From contig ML769389.1 in NCBI GenBank assembly GCA_009733575.1, forward strand, positions 62,001 through 126,000: a stretch of DNA of 64,000 bases, in the 5' to 3' direction. This document shows positions 35,623 to 48,795 of the stretch, in pieces. The stretch's first letter is position 1. Every line of letters begins with the position of its first letter. The notes under the pieces were generated by a model. That model did no database searches. It saw nothing but the letters and a program-made list of their open reading frames with translations, and was not told the DNA's origin. The position numbers and the translations under genes were made by a program. Source of the DNA: Gymnopus androsaceus JB14 (Eukaryota > Basidiomycota > Agaricomycetes > Agaricales > Omphalotaceae).

Positions 35623-36217
35623 GAGGGAAGTATGGTGTTACTTTCTCTACCAAACATGGGCGGAACTTGGACAATACTGATACTTGAGGGACTTGTGCGA
35701 TGTGCTTTCGGAGTCGCTTTTGCTGTTTTAGCCATTCAAGTATCACATACATATTTATGTTTTTATTATCCTTAAAGGTGTACTCGAACTTGAAGCTCTA
35801 CAGGACCTACAAGACCAGTCTCACACGAAGTAGTCTCCCGACTTCTTGAGTGTGACCTCAGCTTTCGCGGAAGAATATGTACATTTGAGAAACTGGCCTT
35901 GCAACCAATTTCCACAGGTCATGTCTGTATAATGCATATTCTAGGCGCTTCCGAATTTCGTCAGGCCTGCTACCGTATTAACAACAATTTGGAACAAGCC
36001 TTCAGTCGTCTTCATGAGGCCTCCTTTATGCGAGGGAGCTATAACTCTCAGCTAAACGTTTTGTGTTATCCGAATATCGAAAGAGCTTGGTGCGCCGCGG
36101 CTCCTGTAATTCCCTATGGACGCACTGGCAAGCAAACGATAATTCAATGGTACACTCACTCAATAAGCTCTACAGAAAAAAAAGCTATCCGTCATCCATC
36201 CATGGACATAAACTAAT
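35623..36217. other. Intergenic, nothing recognised
   Basis: This lies between the tetraspanin 3' end and the tRNA. Only short, unsupported ORFs are present. Confidence 0.4.
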
Positions 36218-36317
36218 GCCTCCTAGCCGGATTGAACGACTGACCTTTGCATTGTGGATCACATGAATTGAAGTGATCATATACAAGTGCAACGCTCTAC
36301 CACTGAGCTAAGAAGGC
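36218..36317 (-). tRNA. tRNA-Thr (UGU) with 29-nt intron
   Basis: On the minus strand the sequence folds into a cloverleaf. The acceptor pair GCCTTCT/AGGAGGC has one G-T pair. The D-arm is GCTC/GAGC, the anticodon stem TTGCA/TGCAA, and the T-arm AGTCG TTCAATC CGGCT. The loop reads C-T-TGT-A-A with the intron placed one base after the anticodon, the standard site for nuclear tRNA introns. The mature part is 71 nt. The gene lies 350 bp upstream of RPT6. Confidence 0.85.
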
Positions 36318-36668
36318 AATGCAATTGGACAGGTAACCCCGGATATCCAGGTAAAATGAATCAGGAAACAGGTGGGGATAAACGGTGCACGGGTCAGAGT
36401 AATCGGAACACGGTCGGTTATATGATCCCAATGTCTAGGGCGGAAGACATTCCGTATCTATTAGTACACCGGAAGGTACGAGGAGGAGAACATGAAACCG
36501 CGAGCACAAGTTTGGGGGTGGATCTTGCAAAGGCATATGTAAAATACGCTAATAATAATTATGCAGGATGTATTAAATATTACCCAAAGCGAGAATCAGA
36601 GTGGCGGATATTCCCACGATGTACACGCGTACGCGTCAGTTCCTTTATTTTCTCTTTCACCAATTCTC

Positions 36669-38259
<1,591 letters not shown>

Positions 38260-38650
38260 AGTATTGCCCGTTTGTTATATACTTCTGTTTTTCGATATCT
38301 GTTGTCGATTACTGCCACTGTGAATGCATTTCTTAGTCGCCCTGGTAGAAGTGCGAAATTGACGAAGGATGATGTTATCCTGAACAAAGCTCTTGCTTGC
38401 CATTCGTGACGGTGAAATTTCGTCCGAAAATCGAGATACTTGGCAAGTTTGTCGACCCTCATTAATATAATGGGATACTGTCGCGATGCCCCGAAGCTTC
38501 GGACTCTACTCGCTATGTATTTGAGAACTCTGACCGAACTGTTTATGGCTACAATGAGCTAGAGACTAAGAGTCATCTTGACGCAAATTTTAGGTGCAAG
38601 AAGGATTGTTCGTTTTCTGTCAATATTTGGGTCACTCATCCATTTCCATC

Positions 38651-38744
38651 GCCTTCTTAGCTCAGGGGTAGAGCGTTCCACTCGTACTGTGGCTGTACAG
38701 CATAGTCGTATGGAAAGGTCGCTAGTTCGAATCTGGTAGGAGGC
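38651..38744 (+). tRNA. tRNA-Thr (CGU) with 23-nt intron
   Basis: The acceptor GCCTTCT/AGGAGGC is identical to the other tRNA-Thr of this window. The D-arm is GCTC/GAGC, the anticodon stem TTCCA/TGGAA, the loop C-T-CGT-A, then an intron of 23 nt one base after the anticodon. The T-arm is GCTAG TTCGAAT CTGGT. The mature part is 71 nt. A canonical A-box (TAGCTCAGGGG) and B-box (GTTCGAATC) are visible. Confidence 0.87.
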
Positions 38745-39947
38745 ATAAGATGGTGAGAGCAATTGTTTTTCTTGTCATAAATTTTTTACTATTCATATGG
38801 TAATGGTAGAGTACTGTACTTCTTCCTTTCATGCGGCCTTTCATGCGGCCTTTATTTTTTAACGATGCTCTACCGCAATACAGCCGGAGACTGTAAATTC
38901 AACAGACCAATATACCATGACAGACTTGCAATCCACAATGAGTGCAGAGGTTACGCGCGTGGCTATTAAGTACTACTGGGCTGTTTTACAGCCCGCGTCA
39001 ATGAATTAGTGTCTATGTGAGTATGAGCATAGTACTTGCTTTCGGAGACTGCGCATGCTCACTGGTTCATGTTTTTTGGAACCTGGAATCAGTCGCTCAA
39101 TCGCTCTAGAGAACAATTCACTAACGTCATGAGATTAGTGTACGACAGGGCCCTCGGCCCATAAGTCAAACTCCTCTCGACGGTCACGTCAAGTGGGTTG
39201 ACAGTGTCTGCGGGATTTGCGTGAAAGGTCCAGGAAGGCCAAAAAACCGCACGAAGTTACCTAACAGAGTCTCGTCCTAATTCAGATCGGCTTGAAAGAG
39301 TGGGGAAGGGCAAGAGGTAGAAGGCAGCTGTCGTGCTCCTTTGAGTTTCTTTGACACCAGTTGGCGAGATAGGAAATTCGGTGATATTCCGATCATGTAA
39401 GTCTGTAAATGGTAACGAAAGTTTGCCTGCAAGTCGTTCATCCTCTCGGTCCAGGAGACTTTTGTCTCGGTATAGCACTCTCTCCGTAAAAATACATCTT
39501 GGTAACACTGCGTAGTCATGGATCGTTCAAACATTACTTACAGGCTTAAAACAGACTCCGATATGGCAAGCTCGCTTGCGTATCGATCTGCCCTTGAGAT
39601 AACTCCAAGCTATCCGTTAGAGCTTCAGTCAAGTCCTAATTCAGCGGTCTCTGAGCGACTTGAAGCACTAAGGACCTGAAATAGATAGGTGCCATTGACA
39701 GCGGTCAGGCAGCAAGTATCCAGAAGAATGTATCCAGAAGAATGTAGAAGGTTGTCAAACTTGTGATACTTAGCAAATGCGGCGCGTCTCGAGATGGCAC
39801 CGCCGTGTTTCCCACGTGCGACCAGTCCCCACTGTGATGCTATGCTATAACAGGCTATAACCCGGAACTTAACTAGAGCTCCCATCTTCCCCACTTGACC
39901 GAATACGCTATCCGTGCTCCAGAAGTCTTTGACGACGTACGTTCAAG
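38745..39947. other. Intergenic, small tandem duplications only
   Basis: No gene is supported. Short direct duplications are visible, CATGCGGCCTTT twice at 38830-38853 and GTATCCAGAAGAAT twice at 39716-39744. Confidence 0.45.
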
Positions 39948-40952
39948 ATGCGCAGCGCTATCAGGACAGTTTTGTTTTCTGTCCTCGTTATCGTCTCGGA
40001 GGCCTCCCCGTTATCTTCAACCTCATGGGAAGGAAGTCAGCGCATTGATTGGAGCACAAGCGTACAGGTCCCCATATCTGAGCGTAAGGGAGCAGTGACG
40101 GAGATTGACCTGAGCGCAGGATGGGTGGACCCCAGGATTCAAGGAGGCAGACTGCTTGATGTGAGTATACCCATTTCCTACGAAACTACGTCGATTGTAA
40201 TTCATTTGTAGTTCACAACTCCTCATAAAGGAGAGCCTCTCAACGTTATTGTGTCTGGTAAATCGGACCCATACGTGCTGACTGAAACTGGCTTCTCCGT
40301 CTATGTCAAGTAATTAAAAATCGCCATGTTCTCAAGACTTCTGACCAATCCCAATCCATAGATCTCTTGGCTTCTCAAGCGAGTGCCTTGGGCTGCACTT
40401 TGGTGCCATTCATCAAGCCAATCTTGGGGACGGAAACTATAGACAGGATGAACAGGTTCTTGCAAGACAATACTATTTCACAGGTGGATCCGATTGGGGT
40501 ACATGCTGGGAATCATTAGCAGGTACGCACGCGGTGTAAAACACGTCGTTTGGGGTCTTCCCCCATCTCCTCCTCCCCACGACTGACTCTTCATTTCCAG
40601 GCGGCAACCACTTCCGTGCGTGGAAGCAAAATGGTACCCAGGCTGACACTGGTGCATGGTTCTTGGGTGTCTCCAAGGAAGAGGTTTACTATATTCCTTT
40701 CATGTTGATCCACGATTCTCATGTCTTTTGTACCAGAACTCTGGCAAACACCACAAGATCATACCCGATGGATACAATATTGGCCGGGACTTTCTCGTCG
40801 GACAAGCCACTTCTCCGACACATTGGAATTCCCGCTGGTGGCAAGCAGAAGTAGAATGGGTCGAGGGTCTTCTCAAGCCAGGGAGTGACGGTGTTAACCA
40901 CGGGATCGAACAAGATGGATTAGTTGCGGTCCTCACCGTGAATCGCATTTAA
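39948..40952 (+). CDS. Conserved secreted fungal protein of unknown function
   Basis: Exons 39948-40160, 40212-40309, 40362-40522, 40601 to about 40684, and from about 40735 to 40952 join in frame. The start MRSAIRTVLFSVLVIVSEAS is a signal peptide. The rest is rich in Gly, Trp and Asn (GGSDWGTCWESLAGGNHFRA, NGTQADTGAWFLGVSKEE, IIPDGYNIGRDFLVGQA) and ends with GVNHGIEQDGLVAVLTVNRI. This ending recurs in an uncharacterised family of fungal extracellular proteins as far as I recall it. One N-glycosylation-type NGT site is seen. No catalytic residues are assigned. Confidence 0.7.
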
Positions 40953-41224
40953 GCAAGACGAAGTATCATCCATCTCTCCCTATTTGACTCTATATTACGA
41001 CGACATCCTATAATTACGACTATCTTGTCCCACTTCGTCCTTAGACTATCCTCATGTTACATACTATTCATCGCACCCCTCAATGCGCTCGTACAATATT
41101 CTAATCCTTTGTACACTTATTTATGTATACTTACTTAGACCCGCCTGTTCGTTATTCGGGGTATAGAAGGGTTCAACTGCGTTGTATTTATCCTAAATAC
41201 TTATATGATCTGCTTGTAATTCAC
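40953..41224. other. Convergent 3' intergenic region
   Basis: This is AT-rich sequence between two gene ends. Nothing else is recognised. Confidence 0.4.
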
Positions 41225-42229
41225 TTATTTCGTCCACGTATCCTTAATTTCTTCAGCATAACTTTGGAATGTTCTTTTTCCCTTCCAAATTTCTTCCTTC
41301 TCCTTTTCTCCAGGAGCTCCATCAAGGAAAACCCTCTCCTCGCCGCCACTTTTGACTATATCTTCGAATGTGGCCATTGCTTCGGCATACGGCTCAGGCA
41401 TCAATCTCATTGCGTGCTCTTTAAACTCCGCGCGCTGGAGGTTGCGATGGGTGATGGGCCGACCAGTGACGGATGAGAGAATCTTGGCGACCTAAGAAAC
41501 GAGCAGAGGGAGTAAGTAAATCGATAATCACCTCGAGCAGCCTGAAGGAACTTACATCCGCATAATTGAGCAACTCGGGGCCAAACACAATGTATGACCC
41601 GTTCAGCGGTTCCTTCTCAGTCATGGCACGGAACGCAGCTTCTGCAATATCTCGCGCGTCGACGAACCCGACCTTAGAAGAGCCTGTGGAGGAGATGACT
41701 GTCACCGTTTGTGGAGTCGGCGTAGAATACGAAGCCGGGGGGAGGGTTGAAGTTTTCTGCAGAGAATGGTTATCAGTTCAACGTAGCAAAGGGCTTGCGA
41801 AAATGAAGAGATGCACGTACGGAAGAACCACGAAGGCCGAATCGATGCATACTCTACGCCCGACTCCAGGAGGAATTTGTGCACTGCTCCATGCCCAAGG
41901 TCACCCAGAGGCATCAAGGAAGCACTGAGGAGAACAAATCGTTTCACGCCCTTTTCTTTGGCAGCAAAATCGATGAAAGGTTTCATAGCTTGGAGCATAT
42001 CAATAGACGGAGGAGGCGTCAAGAAGATACTTTGTATAACGTCCGACGCTCCCTTTGCATGAGAAAAGGCATTATCAAATGTCGAGGGGTCATTCCAATC
42101 GAATGCAACGCCGGTAAGTGGGGAAGGAACATTCCCCGAACGGCTGGTAGAGAGGGCAGGGATGTTGGAGGCGTGAAAGAGTTGAGAGAGCGGGAGCCCG
42201 ACTTTTCCAGTGCCAATGATGAGATGCAT
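41225..42229 (-). CDS. EasG/NmrA-like NAD(P)-binding oxidoreductase, possible frameshift
   Basis: The start MHLIIGTGKVGLPLSQLFHA is a Rossmann dinucleotide loop (GTGKVG). Later come VKRFVLLSAS, HKFLLESGVEYASIRPSWFF, VGFVDARDIAEAAFRAMTEK, SYIVFGPELLNYADVA and a C-terminal tail ending TFQSYAEEIKDTWTK. This matches the ergot-alkaloid EasG-like family of NAD(P)-binding reductases, which also occurs outside alkaloid pathways. No neighbouring pathway genes suggest an alkaloid. Exon 2 seems to contain one extra base near 41705 (GGTGACAG) relative to the copy at 51 kb (GGTACAG), which reads straight through; this may break the gene. Part of it is duplicated, inverted, at 51021-51325. Confidence 0.7.
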
Positions 42230-42303
42230 AGTGGACGATAACGATGTAGTGTAAGTATATGATTTGGGTCTGAAGCAGCCACTTACTTCAAGTTATATAC
42301 CTC

Positions 42304-42416
42304 CCCTGGTCTTATTAATTAATAATACCCGCTAGCAAAACGGTAAGCCAAGATGTACGCTGTCCCCTGGTCTTATTAATTCGAGCAAACATAAGTAAGC
42401 CAAGATGTACGCTGAG
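42304..42416. repeat. Two-unit tandem duplication
   Basis: CCCCTGGTCTTATTAATT ... GTAAGCCAAGATGTACGCTG occurs twice (42304-42363 and 42365-42416), about 60 bp and 52 bp long. It lies between the EasG-like gene and gene X, in the rest of an otherwise gene-free stretch (42230-42990). Confidence 0.75.
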
Positions 42417-42990
42417 CTCATCTTGCTGATATCTGAATGGTCAGTGATCCGACAGAGGTAGCTATAACCATGTAAACGCGTCAGCTCCGTCGGATCATCC
42501 GGGTTTAGTGACATATTTCCCTTGTCTCCCGTAGCAGACTCTCGCAAGCAGCTTGCTAATTAGAATATTTCCCCCACTATCGCAAAGTTAGGACTACCTT
42601 CGATTCAATGATGCTAGACAATTAACCTGATTTTATTTCCCATCCAGGCTCGATTCACTTGGCTCTCGCTGGATGGGGAAACGGAGATCTAGTCCTTTGA
42701 GACGCCCAAAAATGTGACTGGAATTACATGGACCTTCAAACTATATAACCTAAAAGTAGAACTCTGTACACGCAAAGAAACAACCGAAGAACCGAAACGT
42801 GAACTGCAAAACCAACCATTGAGGACGCGTAAACATAATTACAGCCTGTGTAATTGAACATCGAAGGAAAGTCAAGTGGGCCCGCAAACGACAAAACGAT
42901 AATGACGAATAAGAATAACAAGAGCAAGATAATGAAAGATGCAACTAATAAATAGAGACAGTCCAAATGCGAGGAGGAATAGATCAACTT

Positions 42991-44869
42991 TTAGAACGGC
43001 TTTGGAACATCAGCTGTTGGGCTCGGTATATTTGGCCGCATTGCAGACAATACCTGCGAGGGAAGCTGGAAGGCTTTTCGGTTGGATGTTTCATAGGTGG
43101 CCGCTGGCATACTCGGCAGGGGAGGCGGATCATCGTCTCTCAAGTACTGCGAATAGATCGACAGGGGGTATGGCGATACGAGCGAGTCTGTCATAGGATG
43201 GCGGAGCGGAGCGGGCTGCAACCACGACAGGGTTCATAAACCTCATGTTTCATATTAGGAAGGATTTGGGATACCCGCCTCGAATGGACAAAAGACGGTG
43301 CGTATCTGTCCGATGGAACAAATGAAGGTGGTCTGTTGAGAAAGGGATACCTGCTGAGGCTGATATCGTCCGAAAAGAGGGTACTTGGGATGGCTGGCGA
43401 TTTTTCACGCTTGTCATTAGCACGGTCAAAACGGAAATGTTCACGAAAGAATGTAGAGAGCTGAGTGGCCTGACCGTCGGTAGTACTCGACATCGCCGAA
43501 GATATCCGCGAATCAGCACTATGAAGGTCTCCGGAAAAGAATGTGGAAAGACGAGTGCCTTGTTCATCTGGCTGCGTCTCCTGCGAATACTGTGAGCTAT
43601 CTGAGTTTCTATCGCATTGGAGCTGTGGAAGTGGGTTAAGGTGATAAACAGACGACTTTTCAGGGGTAAAGAATGAAGATTCCGTTGGGCTACCGATTCG
43701 CAGCTTCAGGCCAGAAAGACGAGCATACGATGTGGAAAGTAGCGCAGTCTGTGAATCTCTGTTGCGCATAGAGAGATTATCGGGATCCTCTCTGCCTGGA
43801 TCGGTGAGCAAGGAGAAGAACACGACCAACACTTGGAGGTTGATGATAATCAGAGAGCTTGAGGCCTGTTGTGTATTGTAAGCACGATAAGTCTCATTCC
43901 ATTATTATATAGCACCTACTTGAATGCTGGCCGTGAACCGCGCCAACAAGCCAGTGTTCTGAATGAGATATACAGCATGTGCAATACTTCCTCCAGAAAT
44001 TAACAGGCTTCCTATGAGGATGGCTAAAATAACTAAACGGCGTAGCGCAACAGTTTTAAAAATCGCGATAATTCTGATCAACATTGTAACCAATGCGATG
44101 TTGGAAAAGAATTCCACTGTTAAACCCGAGTCATTGCGACGGCAAATTTGAGGAAGGCGAAACTTACAAGCAATCTCGGTTGCCATTATAGCTTGATTTC
44201 CTGTGTGGGAGGTTTAGCAGGCATTATAATACGCCGATCATACCAAGTACCTGAGCACTGGAGATTCATCCCTCCTAGAGATTCCCAGCTAGTGTCGCTG
44301 TGGCATAACATTATTTCTTGTATAAAGAGCGCGATACCCATCAAAGAAAACACAGCAGATGCGATATAGGCGATGGGACGAATGGAACGAGGAACAATTC
44401 TGAGCAAAGAACAGACTAGACTGAGGCGAGTCAGCCTACAAAACGAACGTTAGATATCATTTCAGAGACCAAGCTAATATCGAACTCACCATACGATTGC
44501 TATGAACGTGCCACTCAAGACCCAATAAGCCATGAGCCTATTATGTTGAGACTGGTTGAGCGGGCCCACACCTGAAATACATCAATTAAAGAGCAAAAAG
44601 ATTGTATCTTGAGGACCGACCCAAGTAGTCTGTGTATATCCAGAGACAAGGTAGAGCCACAAAGGATAATAATCCAGATAGAGCTGCCAACACATCATCC
44701 ACCCAAAGCTGTCGTTTCTTGGCCCTGTATATAACTCTGAGAAGAGTAATGATCTGTCCAACGCCTGCGAGAACAGTCGCTGTAACTAAAGAAACAATTA
44801 GTAAAGTCCAAAGTAAGATGTGTACTACTAGAACTCACTTCTCCATGTCGTGATACTAATAAGAACCAT
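42991..44869 (-). CDS. 7TM rhodopsin-like integral membrane protein (gene X)
   Basis: Exons read in order MVLISITTW, TATVLAGVGQILTLLRVIYR, KKRQFWMDDVFAALSGLLSL, PLNQSQHNRLMAYWVLSGTF, WLTRLSLVCSLLRIVPRSIR, a segment around FSLMGIALFIQEIMLCHSD, then SNIALVTMLIRIIAIFK, LVILAILIGSLLISGGSIAH and VLVVFFSLLTDPG, followed by a long Ser-rich cytoplasmic tail ending in PKPF at 42991. The order of helices and the RA-KRQFW-DD signature fit the fungal rhodopsin-domain integral membrane proteins. Two or more short introns lie within the helices. A frame change near 43200-43220 before the last 70 residues is uncertain. An inverted copy (48796-50702) and an inverted 5' fragment (51664-52004) exist. Confidence 0.65.
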
Positions 44870-45029
44870 TATCATCAAAAAAGAAAAGAAAAAGGCTGCA
44901 GACTTGCTGCAAGCCGCCAAAAATTGTTAGAAAGGAGATTGAAATGGAAAACCAGAGTTGTAAATCGTGCATATAACATTGAGTTTGAATCTGTGAGTGC
45001 GATTCAATTATTCCTGCACATCTTTCATC

Positions 45030-47073
45030 GCATCTTGTTCTTGTTGGCGAAATACCGCCAACAGCTGCGCTAGCATCTCCTGATCATGTTCTTTGCGTAT
45101 TTCTCTCCGCCTTCAACACCAACTGGCAGGTTATTTCATCGTTGATCGTTACTGGTAAACCACAGTGCCTTGCTTCCCGCCCAGTCAAAGTCTATCGCAA
45201 GTAGTTGGCCACTACTGTCAATGAGGATATTTGGTTCCCGCAGATCCCCATGCACATAGTTTTCAGAGTGGAACTTTGCTACTGCATTTCTGAAGTTATC
45301 CAGCCCCACGTCTGTCAGCTTTGCATTATCTGACTGTTCAACATAACGGGTAACGACGCAGTAGAGGCCAACATCTCGCACCCACTCGCAGTACAGCAGT
45401 TCCACCGCAGCTCCCTCCACCTCCATCAACTGGTGTGCTTCACGGCAATAACGATGTGTGAATTTTACCATGACTCGTATGGTTGATTCGTCAGAAGCAA
45501 CAGCATCAGCCAGGAAGATGGTGCAGTGATGGAGATAACCATTGTAACACTCAATGTACCTCAAGCTGAACGCTTGACCCGAGAAGGAAGTGAAAGAACA
45601 AAAGTGTGGTGCTGGGGATAGCTGTCCAGACGGAGGTGCTGTGAAGGAGGATAGGTTGAGGTAGTACGTGTTAACTGATCCAAACATTCCCTCAGAGTGA
45701 GGAATACATGCGCGACCGACAGGCCTGCACATGACGAAAATCAGAGGCAGGATCTTCCGGAATATTCTCGTACGATTGGAGAGGAACAAAGGAGATAGTG
45801 TCCGTGAGTTGCTCGGAAATAACTCCATCAAGATAAATGGCACCAGAAACCGAGAAACTATACCCTGGAATGGCCAATAAGAAGGCAGGGATGCAAGAAA
45901 CTTTGCGCAATTCAGAAAGCTGTGGGACTGTTAAGCACGTCTGGACAGCAAACGAGGAAGAGAAAGGAGCACCTCAGGTCGCGTAGAGATTACCACATAG
46001 TCCCTGTGAGCTTGATCGAGAACATCGCAATTTCCATAAAATCCGTTTTTCAGCTCTGCTAGCAAGGTCGAAACAGCGTTGTACCCATCAGTCGTTGGAT
46101 CATAAAGTCCACAGCTTGTCCGACGATTCCCATCCGGTAAGATCTTGTTGTCAGCTACCCAGACTTCAGTTCTTGACATGGCACCAGGTCCCAGAAAATA
46201 CTCGACCACTGCAGCAATCGCTCTCCGGCGTTTTCCTTCGTCATCATAGTAAGCGCTACCGAGGCGACAGAGCCTATGCCCAGCTCGCATCTGCTTAGGT
46301 GTGAGTTCGCGCTTCTCCGAGAGACGTCGGCGGAAAAGAGGAAAGATAGGATGATATACACCTAGAGAGGGTCCAGTGAGAGACTGCGGACGTCCAGCAC
46401 GTACAGCATCAACACAGTCGCTCGTTTGATTGAGTATCAGGTTCTCATTCTTGGCACCATCCGAAGGGCTCATATTTTTGGAGCGGATTGAAGAGGCGAT
46501 ACTGCGAGCTATTGGAGAATTGATTAGCTCGGAAGTGAAGACAAATTGCTAAAGGACAAACTTTGAGGCTTGTCTCGAGGTTTGCTACCGCTCTCTGGTC
46601 GTTCTTCGGTTTCTTGGATCGATGCAAGAGGTTGGGGTACAACGGGTTCTATGATGAATCAGTTCGAGTCTTCGAAGTACAGGATGTTAACGCACCACAC
46701 AAGACAAACAAGTAAAGTTCATTGTCGGGGTCTTTCCTCCCATTTCTGAGAGGGAGAAGAGCCTCGCTAATTTCCAAACGAACGCAGTCCTTCTGCAGAA
46801 ACTCATCCCACTTGGCACAAGCACCGGTTATTTGTCGCACTGTCTGGTGTGAGGCTTTCAGACATGAGTCAGATTCAAATGCACTTCAAGGCGGAATTTG
46901 AGAACCTGTTTAGCGTAGATCGGTCGCCATTCTTTGAATTTCGAAGAGATATCGTCGGTTAAATTTTCAGCGGTTGCATCGTTGTCGTCGAACGGAATGA
47001 AGCTGGCATCGAAAGGTGAATGGGTGGCGCGGTCTATGAGAGCGTATCGATACTTGTGCGTTATGGCAGGCAT
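45030..47073 (-). pseudogene. Kinase-like gene Y, left copy, frame-broken
   Basis: The mirror copy of 53757-55853. The first exon MPAITHKYRYALIDRATHSP (47073) reads on through SSKFKEWRPIYAKQ without the stop seen in the right copy. Further in, single bases are missing near 45938 (stop after RLLSRRA), 45715 (stop after QACRSRMYSSL) and 45180 (DWAGSKALWFTSN). These breaks fall before and inside the kinase-like domain, whose catalytic segment VHGDLREPNILIDSSG is still visible. About 22 bases of the intron after exon 1 are also gone. It is not likely to make a full protein. Confidence 0.8.
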
Positions 47074-47448
47074 TACTTGGGCGAAGCGAGTGAGATGTTA
47101 TTATAATAGGGGCTCAAAATTCAAATTCCTGCTTCGAAGATCGACCAATAGGCTCTTTGACATCTACTGTGGTGCATATAGACTTACATGGCAACTATTT
47201 TGACATCTAGCAGCATTGCAATGGCAAGCTAATGGCTTCGGGGTGCCCTCTACTGAGGTCTTCGCAAGGGACGCTCCAAGCTAGATTTTTAGAATAGACT
47301 TATCGATTGTCTGATACATTTTCCTGCTTTTTGGGTGCTTTGGTAACAGAAAGGCACAAACAAGTAAACAAGTGGGTTATAACCGATAGTCGGGGTTGAA
47401 TCTAATGTACACTTTTTCATATTGAAATTCGTGGTAGTCACAATTAGC

Positions 47449-48538
47449 CTACTCTTTCAATTCCACAATCTGGTCAAATCCGGGATATTCTGGGAGATTC
47501 AGCTCGAATTTCTCTTCCAATGACCTGTAGAAAATGCAATTACGAAATGAGGATATTAATCCTAGTCAACCTAGCTCACTTGGGAATGAATCTTCCTCCA
47601 AGAAAATGAATACCACTGAATGAACGCACGCCAAGTTTTGGAGCGGTCAGGCTGACGAGAACGTCGGGTCGAAGTCCAACGCCTTCCACATTTCCTTCTT
47701 CGACGTCCCACCCAGAAGGAATGTCTACGGAAACGATAGGAAGGCGAGAATCGGTCAAGAGAGGTAGAACAGAGTCGAATGGTGCACGGATAGGCCCTTT
47801 GAAAGAGAATCCAAAGATGGCGTCCAGAATTACGTTCGTAGTGGGTAGCGCATCACGCAAAGCAGTTGTATCATCAATAGTCTTGATCTTCATGTTATCG
47901 CATTGTGTTTTGAGACGCTGCGAGGAAAGGCTATTAGCGCATAATTATGATAGCATTGCTGAAGTGATTGCCTGATATATTTCTTTGGAGCCAGGCTAGA
48001 ATTACCGTTGCAGTTAGTGAATCATCATCCGCTGTAGAATTTCAGTTTACCTTGGGCAAAAAAATCGTCGGCGTATACCCGAACATACCTAAACCGTATT
48101 TGGTGAGGAATAATGCTTTCGTACATACGGAATTTCCAAACCAAGATGACGAGCGGCGACCAGGCCATCTCCTCCTTCCAAGAAAGCAGTTACTCGAAGC
48201 TCAGATTATTGAAAGACTCGAGATACACCTTGATTTCCAGGACCGCAGCACACTAGAACGTTGGGGTACTTGTTTCTATCATATACACGAGCTAGAGCCT
48301 GTGCACACGACAGTCCGGCAAGTTCCATGAGCTAAGGTGTTAAATTGCTTAATGTGTAGTAAAGTGATCGAAGTCGAGTTGAGAATACCTGATCAAGACT
48401 GAAAGCCCCCGCCTGGCTCATGAGCTCTTCATCGATCTAAAAGAGCAAAACTCAGTAATTTTCGTGGACTTGAGTTTGAGAATCGTTACTTGTTGTGCGA
48501 CTCTTGCGGTTAGATATCTCAACGACATGGTAGGAGAA
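47449..48538 (-). CDS. naxe: NAD(P)H-hydrate epimerase, left copy
   Basis: This is a YjeF_N-type epimerase that converts damaged R-NAD(P)HX to the S form for repair. [13 protein letters not shown] (start 48538) joins [36 protein letters not shown], then the signature [16 protein letters not shown] across an intron, [11 protein letters not shown], and [20 protein letters not shown] with [15 protein letters not shown], ending DQVVELKE at 47449. All conserved blocks are present and in frame after splicing of about six introns. One intron uses a GC donor (CAG then GCAATC). It is nearly identical to the right copy; the one difference noticed, an extra base near 47947, is within an intron. It is divergent from gene X copy 2. 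Confidence 0.85.
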
Positions 48539-48795
48539 ACAGAAGCTGGTAGTAGTACGTCATATGTATTTTTATAGCGCCCGCCGCGATGCTTATTCGT
48601 CTCGCTTTTACCTCCGTCACCAGATCCACCAGATCCTGAAACCATCGGAGACTCTGGTAGTCATGACTGCACTCACAGATTTCAAACTCAATACTGGATG
48701 CACGATATGCACGATTTGCAACTCTAGTTTTCCATTTCATTCTCCTTTCTAACGATTTCTGGCGGCTTGCAGCAAGTTTGCGGCCTTTTTTGATA
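48539..48795. promoter_or_regulatory. Divergent promoter region, NAXE and gene X copy 2
   Basis: A 257-bp gap between two divergent start codons. The same arrangement, inverted, occurs at 52005-52288. Contains GCACGATATGCACGATTTGC, a short direct repeat. No defined factor site is claimed. Confidence 0.45.

Noticed and set aside
35055..35735. 226-codon minus-strand ORF over the tetraspanin 3' end
   Set aside because: Shadow of the tetraspanin reading frame and its tail exon; no motif of its own.
39257..39894. Minus-strand ORFs of 83-89 codons
   Set aside because: Overlapping short frames without recognisable features in an intergenic region.
41225..42229. Ergot alkaloid biosynthesis cluster
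   Set aside because: Only one EasG-like reductase is present and no prenyltransferase, oxidase or other pathway gene lies nearby; the family is broader than alkaloid synthesis.
47968..48330. 120-codon plus ORF, repeated identically at 52487-52849 on the other strand
   Set aside because: Antisense of the NAXE exons; its identity in both arms only reflects the inverted repeat.
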